From Duganella levis (lineage in GTDB: Bacteria > Pseudomonadota > Gammaproteobacteria > Burkholderiales > Burkholderiaceae_D): a stretch of 64,000 bases of DNA. The stretch spans positions 1 to 64,000 of the forward strand of contig NZ_WWCT01000007.1 in the NCBI RefSeq assembly GCF_009857605.1, written 5' to 3'. The translations under genes and the position numbers were made by a program. The notes beneath the pieces are model-generated. The model had not been told where the DNA came from, ran no database searches, and saw only the letters and a program-made list of their open reading frames with translations. Each line of letters opens with the position of its first letter. Within the stretch, counting starts at the first letter, position 1. This document shows, piece by piece, positions 59,658 to 64,000 of the stretch.

Positions 59658-60341
59658 ATGTTCTATGCATGGATTGGTGGTGCTTATCGGCAGCCAATCA
59701 TTACAGGAGAACGCACAATTTGCAATTGCTGCGAGGGCGATTTGCTCGCCGTTGTACCTCACGATAACCGCGCTCATTGGAGGCACAAGGCGGGTGACTG
59801 TGACCCTTGGAGCGAGCCCGAGGGTGAGTGGCATTTGGCTTGGAAAGAGAAATTTCCGTTACACTCGCGCGAGGTGCCGATGATCGACCAAACGACGCAA
59901 GAACGCCACCGGGCGGATGTTTTTCTGCAGCTACCTGGTTGCGTAGGTACGACTATCGAACTGCAGCACTCTGCCATTTCTGAAAAAGAGCGCGACGCGC
60001 GCGAAGTGTTTTATTCAGCGCGGGGCCGAATGTTCTGGCTCATTCACATCCATAGTGAAACGAATTTCAACGCAATCTCGTTCCGGTGTTCATATAGTAC
60101 GGAGTCGCCGTTCCAGTTCGGTGGATCCACTTTCTATTCGATGAGCTGGTATGGCCGCAGCAAGCAATTTATTGAGAAATGGAAGCGCTCTCGGACACAT
60201 GTGTACTTCAACATCGACGGACACATTTTTTATCTTGCAACGATGGCGGTTTGTACCGCAGTGGTTCAAACGCAGCGGAAGGGTGAGTTTGCACTTTGCC
60301 ACGTCACGGAGCAACAATTTCTCAAATCCGCCGGCGTATGA
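59658..60341 (+). CDS. CoiA-like competence/nuclease protein
   Basis: The 227-residue protein has an N-terminal zinc-like part (CNCCEGDLLAVVPHDNRAHWRHKAGDCDPW, like the CoiA 'xxFxCPxC..HFRH' region) followed by the nuclease-like core WHLAWKEKF, RHRADVFLQLPGCVGTTIELQHSAISEKERDAREVFYSARGRMFWLI. Asp in RADVFL, Glu and Gln in IELQHS suggest a PD-(D/E)xK-type site. The placement after an Abi_C gene suggests a shared defence role. Confidence in the fold is good; the function is inferred. Confidence 0.75.
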   Translation: MFYAWIGGAYRQPIITGERTICNCCEGDLLAVVPHDNRAHWRHKAGDCDPWSEPEGEWHLAWKEKFPLHSREVPMIDQTTQERHRADVFLQLPGCVGTTIELQHSAISEKERDAREVFYSARGRMFWLIHIHSETNFNAISFRCSYSTESPFQFGGSTFYSMSWYGRSKQFIEKWKRSRTHVYFNIDGHIFYLATMAVCTAVVQTQRKGEFALCHVTEQQFLKSAGV

Positions 60342-60401
60342 GTCTGGGTCTGCCGTGCAGATCTTGAGCCTCTCTGTAAGTTGGGGCTACCAGCCTAAAT
60401 T

Positions 60402-60484
60402 GTAGTGATCACGACTTGATGTGACATTGGGTGTCAGATGAGTTGGAGTGTAAACTTTTTTCAACCTAGGTCATTGATCACTAC
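60402..60484. repeat. 10-bp inverted repeat enclosing 63 bp
   Basis: GTAGTGATCA (60402-60411) and TGATCACTAC (60475-60484) are perfectly complementary. A smaller repeat TGACA/TGTCA lies inside. It precedes a small open frame at 60497 and may be a structured leader or the remnant of a small mobile element. Confidence 0.4.
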
Positions 60485-60496
60485 CAGTGAGCAATC

Positions 60497-60667
60497 ATGA
60501 ACAATCGTGGACTGAAACGCCGACGCATCCTTTACCGTAGGGCAAAGGCACAGCGAACGATGCCCGCACGTTTGATTCTTACGCCTGAAGACACAGAATG
60601 GCTAAACATGTCACCGGTTGGACGGGAGTTTGGTAGCCCAGCGTTTGAAAATACACGATGCCAGTGA
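60497..60667 (+). CDS. Small basic protein (56 aa)
   Basis: ATG 60497 opens a 56-codon frame with an Arg-rich start (MNNRGLKRRRILYRRAKAQR) and a more regular end (ARLILTPEDTEWLNMSPVGREFGSPAFE). CAGTGAGC lies upstream as a weak ribosome site. The amino-acid make-up is protein-like, but I recognise no family and the frame is short. Confidence 0.35.
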   Translation: MNNRGLKRRRILYRRAKAQRTMPARLILTPEDTEWLNMSPVGREFGSPAFENTRCQ

Positions 60668-60783
60668 CAAGCCTGATTGAGCAAGCCTGGATAGCGTCTC
60701 ATACAGAATTGCTACTCATCTGACAGTTCCAGTCAGGTTCGATCTGAGCCACTACACCTAAACCACACATAGACCGGTCGCGA

Positions 60784-61119
60784 TTACTGCTGGCTAGCGC
60801 GTCCCGAATTACGAAGTGTCTCCTTCATGTCCTGAATGCAAAACTGTTCACCGGCGCTTTCTGCCATGCCCTCGCTCGCGACTGAAGATTTTGGCGAATA
60901 AATTTCTTCGATGATTCGCGCGTGGAGAGAGTTGTTTGCTTTAGGCTTTTTCTCCCCGGATGACTTCAACATATAGACACCTTTCGCGATGGGGCGCCAA
61001 TTTTTGCAAGTCGCCCCAATTTGCGCTGCCTGCTGTGCGTTCGGTCGAAAATCCTCCGCATGAGCAGCATTGAAAATCGTGGCCATTGTGACCGGGATCA
61101 GGATTGAAACTAGGCGCAT
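60784..61119 (-). CDS. Secreted hypothetical protein
   Basis: A signal peptide (MRLVSILIPVTMATIFNAAHA, cleaved before EDF) precedes about 90 residues with two Cys (ATCKNW and EQFCIQDM) that may pair. ISO-electric make-up is mixed. No family is recognised. Its base composition is lower in GC than the core genome. Confidence 0.5.
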   Translation of the reverse strand: MRLVSILIPVTMATIFNAAHAEDFRPNAQQAAQIGATCKNWRPIAKGVYMLKSSGEKKPKANNSLHARIIEEIYSPKSSVASEGMAESAGEQFCIQDMKETLRNSGRASQQ

Positions 61120-61334
61120 TTTTCTTCACTTTCTTGTTAGGTGCTGGCGTGCATCAACTTAGGAATCGATCAGCGCAGCATGTACGGGTCACTATGATAA
61201 GCTAGCTCTGGTACCTCTTCGGATGGATCGCGACCCCTTGGTGGAAAATCTCTTCTCAAAAGGCATTTCCGTGGATATCGCATGCACCGATGATGGCAAT
61301 GTATAAATGGCCCTGTTGATTTGATGAGCAAAGC

Positions 61335-61628
61335 ATGACGAAATTTACCGACGCACAGATGGAGAAGGCGTATGCCCGTTTTCTGGAATCGCACCCATCG
61401 AGCAAAGATAGAATCGATAGTTTGGAGCAAGGTGAAGCAGATGCATTGGGCATCACCATGAATGAGCTGCGCAGTACTGAAATTATGCGTGACGTCCGGG
61501 CTATTGCTAAATCGCGGGGCATCGATTCGAACGAATTCTTCTGGATGTTCGTTGCAGACACGCGGGAAGAATATGATGAAATGATTGCGAAAAGTACCCA
61601 GGCGATGAAGGCTGCACTCGGAATCTAG
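61335..61628 (+). CDS. Small hypothetical helical protein
   Basis: The 97-residue acidic protein is largely helical (FTDAQMEKAYARFLESHPSSKDRIDSLEQGEADALGITMNEL; SRGIDSNEFFWMFVADTREEYDEMIAKS). No signal peptide or known motif is seen. ATG 61335 is preceded by AGCAAAGC, a weak ribosome site. Confidence 0.55.
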   Translation: MTKFTDAQMEKAYARFLESHPSSKDRIDSLEQGEADALGITMNELRSTEIMRDVRAIAKSRGIDSNEFFWMFVADTREEYDEMIAKSTQAMKAALGI

Positions 61629-61652
61629 CCCACTCTGATCTGCAGCTAGCGT

Positions 61653-62450
61653 CTAGAACAGGGACACCTGTTTGAAGACTGGGGATTCTGTATCTCCGCT
61701 ATCATCAACTTCCTCATGAGAGCTTTCTTCTTTTGGTGCCGCAAAAGAAGAAAGCTCTTCAGCGGGCAATAACTCGATCAGAGCGCGTGCAAACTCCGGG
61801 TTTTTCGATCCGAGCCAATCATCATAGTGCTCTCGCCGGAGGATCGCTACGCCACGCTTTTCTTCACCAGGGCGATGGAATCTTCGAAGCAGTGGATGAT
61901 GATCGGCATTCAAGGTGAAATGCGTAAAGGCGTTTGTGATCGAGCCGTCTTCCTCCTGCCAAGTCCGCCACATGCCTGGCAATCCGATGGGCTCTTTTGA
62001 ACCAAGCTCGATTGCCCAGCGTTCGTGTGCTCCAGTTTCCCAATTCGGCTCAAAGACATTCAAAGCCGGCACAATGCAAAGCTGCTGAGCTAGCCAGAAG
62101 CGCTTGTAGTTAAGCTTGCTGCCGACTTCTTCGGCCCGGGCATTCATCGTATCCATTCTGATGCGTTTTGGCTTGGGTAAGGGCTTGCCCATCTCCATCG
62201 CTCGCTGCACAGCGCGATCGAACTTTTCTTGTTCCTCTTTAGTTAGCTTTTTAAGCGGTCTGTGTCGCTGGGGGACGAATCCGTACGAGCCGACCAGTGC
62301 CTTGCGCTGCCCCTGGTCGTCGTGGATGATGAATGGCGCCTTGCGATCCTTGTAGATGTCATTCTCGCGCCAGTCCTGATCCTCCTCAATAGGCGTGCGA
62401 AACCAGTCGAAACATATCTGCCGGCTGACCGTGATGTAGTTGACGCACAC
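61653..62450 (-). CDS. SRAP (SOS response-associated, YedK/HMCES-type) protein
   Basis: The GTG at 62450 gives Met followed by Cys2 (MCVNYITV), the catalytic Cys that crosslinks to abasic sites in single-stranded DNA. TMNARAEEVGSKLNYKRFWLAQQLCIVPALNVFEPNW contains the NARAE motif and the FEW-like Glu segment, and HHPLLRRFHRPGEEKRGVAIL holds the active-site His. A longer frame from 62471 would hide Cys2 and is rejected. 265 aa with an acidic C-terminal tail. dnaE2 lies nearby, a common SOS-type neighbour. Confidence 0.88.
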   Translation of the reverse strand: MCVNYITVSRQICFDWFRTPIEEDQDWRENDIYKDRKAPFIIHDDQGQRKALVGSYGFVPQRHRPLKKLTKEEQEKFDRAVQRAMEMGKPLPKPKRIRMDTMNARAEEVGSKLNYKRFWLAQQLCIVPALNVFEPNWETGAHERWAIELGSKEPIGLPGMWRTWQEEDGSITNAFTHFTLNADHHPLLRRFHRPGEEKRGVAILRREHYDDWLGSKNPEFARALIELLPAEELSSFAAPKEESSHEEVDDSGDTESPVFKQVSLF

Positions 62451-62680
62451 AGAGAGTCTCCTTTTCAACAATGTTTGATTGAGCCGCGATTTATCGACGG
62501 CGGCATATAGTCTTATCGACGACTCGCCGTGAGGTCACCGTCGCTCCCCCCTGAGAAACCTTCTATAGGCAATTTTAGTTGCTCAGGTCGATCTCCGGAA
62601 AAGAAGTACCGTTTAAAGCGCTCCCCAGCTCCTCTGGAGAAACCAACTGGCAAAATAAATGCGGCGTCGCTAAGGGTGCA

Positions 62681-62715
62681 TAGATACACCATACGTTGAT
62701 CGAATGGTGTATCTA
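62681..62715. promoter_or_regulatory. Inverted repeat upstream of HipB-like gene
   Basis: TAGATACACCAT (62681-62692) and ATGGTGTATCTA (62704-62715) are perfect 12-bp inverted repeats 11 bp apart, centred 67 bp before the ATG at 62765. They probably form the operator for the HTH protein. Confidence 0.6.
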
Positions 62716-62764
62716 AGCGACATCGGTGATAGCATAATGATTACCTGTCTTGGAATGATGAGTC

Positions 62765-63070
62765 ATGCGACACAACCAAACCTTTAATTCTTTTGATGTT
62801 CAAAATGCAGCTCAGCGACTTGGCGAGCGTATTCGCGCGGCGAGACAAGCACAGAAACGCACGTTGGTCGATCTTGAGAAAACATGCCGCGTTCACCGGC
62901 AAACGCTCGCACGCCTTGAGCGCGGCGATCCCGGTGTTTCCCTCGGCGTTTTCTTGAGTGTGCTTGAGGCGTTGCGGGAACTGTCCAGTATCGAGTTGCT
63001 CGTCAGCCAGCCAGATACGCCCGTGCATATGCGGTCGGAATTCCAGGTGCCTCTTGAGCGAAATTTCTGA
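62765..63070 (+). CDS. HipB-like XRE transcriptional regulator, no HipA partner
   Basis: The 101-residue protein has an HTH (LGERIRAARQAQKRTLVDLEKTCRVHRQTLARLERGDPGVSLGVFLSVLEAL) in the style of HipB-type antitoxins. HipB is usually followed by the HipA kinase, but here the next gene is dnaE2 on the opposite strand. It may be an orphan regulator or a remnant. An inverted repeat upstream suggests autoregulation. Confidence 0.75.
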   Translation: MRHNQTFNSFDVQNAAQRLGERIRAARQAQKRTLVDLEKTCRVHRQTLARLERGDPGVSLGVFLSVLEALRELSSIELLVSQPDTPVHMRSEFQVPLERNF

Positions 63071-63127
63071 TGGTAATCGAGCTTTGTAGTTTAAGCTGTT
63101 TTTGCAATCAAACGGAGCAAGACAACG

Positions 63128-64000
63128 CTATTGAAAATTCCGAGATTTTGTCGGAATCTCTCCAAGCATCTTGCTCAGGTCAACAAGACGCTTTGCGACC
63201 AGATGGGTGACGCCGCTATCGCTCTGCCAGATACCATACACGCCAAGTAGTTCGGCACCCATCACCTCTCGTCGGAACTCGTCAACAATACTGGACCAGC
63301 AAATCACGTTCACTGTACCTGCCTCGTCTTCAAGCGTGATGAATACCACTCCCTTGGCGGTGCCCGGTCGCTGCCTTACCGTTACGATACCGCAGCCGCG
63401 CGCAAGCTGGCCATTCTGGTAGTGGGCAAGCACATCGCTCGGCACGAAGCGCATGCCAGATAGCTTTTCACGCAGGAACGAGAGAGGATGGCTGCGTAGT
63501 GTCAGACCGAGATGCTTGTAGTCGGTTACAACGTCCTCTGCCTCCGTTGGCGCCTCCAGCTCTACGAGCTCTTCCGCAATTTCAGCCCGTCGCAGCAGAC
63601 CTTTGTCCGGCACACTCGCTTTCGCTTGCCACATAGCTTGGCGTCGGTTTCCCGACAACGAACTAAGTGCGCCACTGCGCGCGAGCGCATTCATGTCGCC
63701 AGCATCCAACGTCGCTCTTGCCGCAAGGTCTGTAGCGCTAGACAGTGGCTTTATCGCGCGCGCCTCTTCAATGCGCCACGCCGCATCCTGCTTGAGCCCT
63801 TTGACGTTATTCAAGCCCAGCCGCACCGCAGGCTGTGTGCCTTGTGTTGCCGTTTCAAGAGACGCTTCCCAGTTACTGATGCTCACATCAACGGGGCGTA
63901 CTTCAACCCCATTTCTCCTGGCATCCTGGACTAGCGATGAGCGCGAGTAGAAACCCATCGGTTGGCTGTTAAGGAGTGCCGCAAGAAATGCCGATGGCTC
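63128..64000 (-). CDS. dnaE2: Error-prone DNA polymerase DnaE2, 3' part
   Basis: The visible 290 residues are the C-terminal part of DnaE2, starting in the window at EPSAFLAALLNSQPMGFYSRSSLVQDARRNGVEV. They include the helix-hairpin-helix region (VRLGLNNVKGLKQDAAWRIEEAR), the HxxLGLTLRSHPLSFLR segment and the OB-fold (ARGCGIVTVRQRPGTAKGVVFITLEDEAGTVNVICW), ending near DLSKMLGEIPTKSRNFQ. DnaE2 works with ImuA and ImuB in damage-induced mutagenesis; those genes would be upstream, outside the window. The 5' end is cut by the window edge. Confidence 0.94.
   Translation of the reverse strand, partial: EPSAFLAALLNSQPMGFYSRSSLVQDARRNGVEVRPVDVSISNWEASLETATQGTQPAVRLGLNNVKGLKQDAAWRIEEARAIKPLSSATDLAARATLDAGDMNALARSGALSSLSGNRRQAMWQAKASVPDKGLLRRAEIAEELVELEAPTEAEDVVTDYKHLGLTLRSHPLSFLREKLSGMRFVPSDVLAHYQNGQLARGCGIVTVRQRPGTAKGVVFITLEDEAGTVNVICWSSIVDEFRREVMGAELLGVYGIWQSDSGVTHLVAKRLVDLSKMLGEIPTKSRNFQ

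Overview
The window is GC-rich chromosomal DNA of a betaproteobacterium. The gene set (hslVU, a GspG-to-C type II secretion operon, secB-gpsA, petABC followed by sspAB) fits Burkholderiales, most likely Oxalobacteraceae of the Duganella/Massilia/Janthinobacterium kind. That assignment is an inference from gene content and protein style; no 16S gene is present.

Region 1 (1-32.2 kb) is mostly core genome: the 3' end of a STAS protein, hslVU, an outer-membrane barrel protein, an HTH regulator with its own palindromic operator, a PlpD-like patatin (type Vd autotransporter) directly downstream of a complete leftward gspGHIJKLMNDEFC operon, moeB-like, ctpA, envC, gpmA, then rightward rhodanese-like, grxC, secB, an SH3 protein and gpsA. 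A 27-bp hairpin separates gpsA from a DUF2461 gene. Next come a DegS/HtrA-type protease, mscL, petABC, sspA, sspB and tRNA-Thr(UGU).

Region 2 (32.3-45.8 kb) is accessory and is the most interesting part. A four-gene operon encodes a CHASE2 membrane sensor with a cyclase-homology domain that has lost the usual Asn and Arg transition-state residues, a small beta-rich secreted protein, a TPR-CHAT caspase-like protease, and a Crp-family regulator that keeps the cyclic-nucleotide Glu and Arg-Ser. Four copies of a 16-bp palindrome, TGTCGA-N4-TCGACA, lie 57-97 bp before the start codons of four surrounding genes of unknown function: a membrane protein, the first of two tandem paralogues, a degenerate M48-like lipoprotein, and a secreted protein. 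I propose that they form one regulon. A degenerate HAD-like protein, an AT-rich patch of membrane and lipoprotein genes and a Sel1 protein follow.

Region 3 (45.8-47.9 kb) has two convergent secreted alpha/beta hydrolases, a dienelactone hydrolase and a haloperoxidase-like esterase, with a terminator between them.

Region 4 (47.9-about 55 kb or further) is a Tn7-like transposon. Three contiguous 20-bp repeats closely resemble the TnsB sites of Tn7 and mark the left end. A tniQ gene points inward, and a second tniQ, tnsC, tnsB and tnsA run leftward as an operon. No Cas genes are present. I could not find the right end.

Region 5 (54.8-62 kb) is lower in GC and has short or unrecognised genes. 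A likely defence cluster holds a HEPN-type protein (RNLILH motif), an Abi_C protein and a CoiA-like nuclease. An unexplained tandem repeat with a 24-bp palindromic core lies nearby.

Region 6 (61.6-64 kb) has an SRAP (YedK/HMCES-type) gene, an orphan HipB-like regulator with an upstream inverted repeat, and the 3' end of dnaE2, which runs out of the window.
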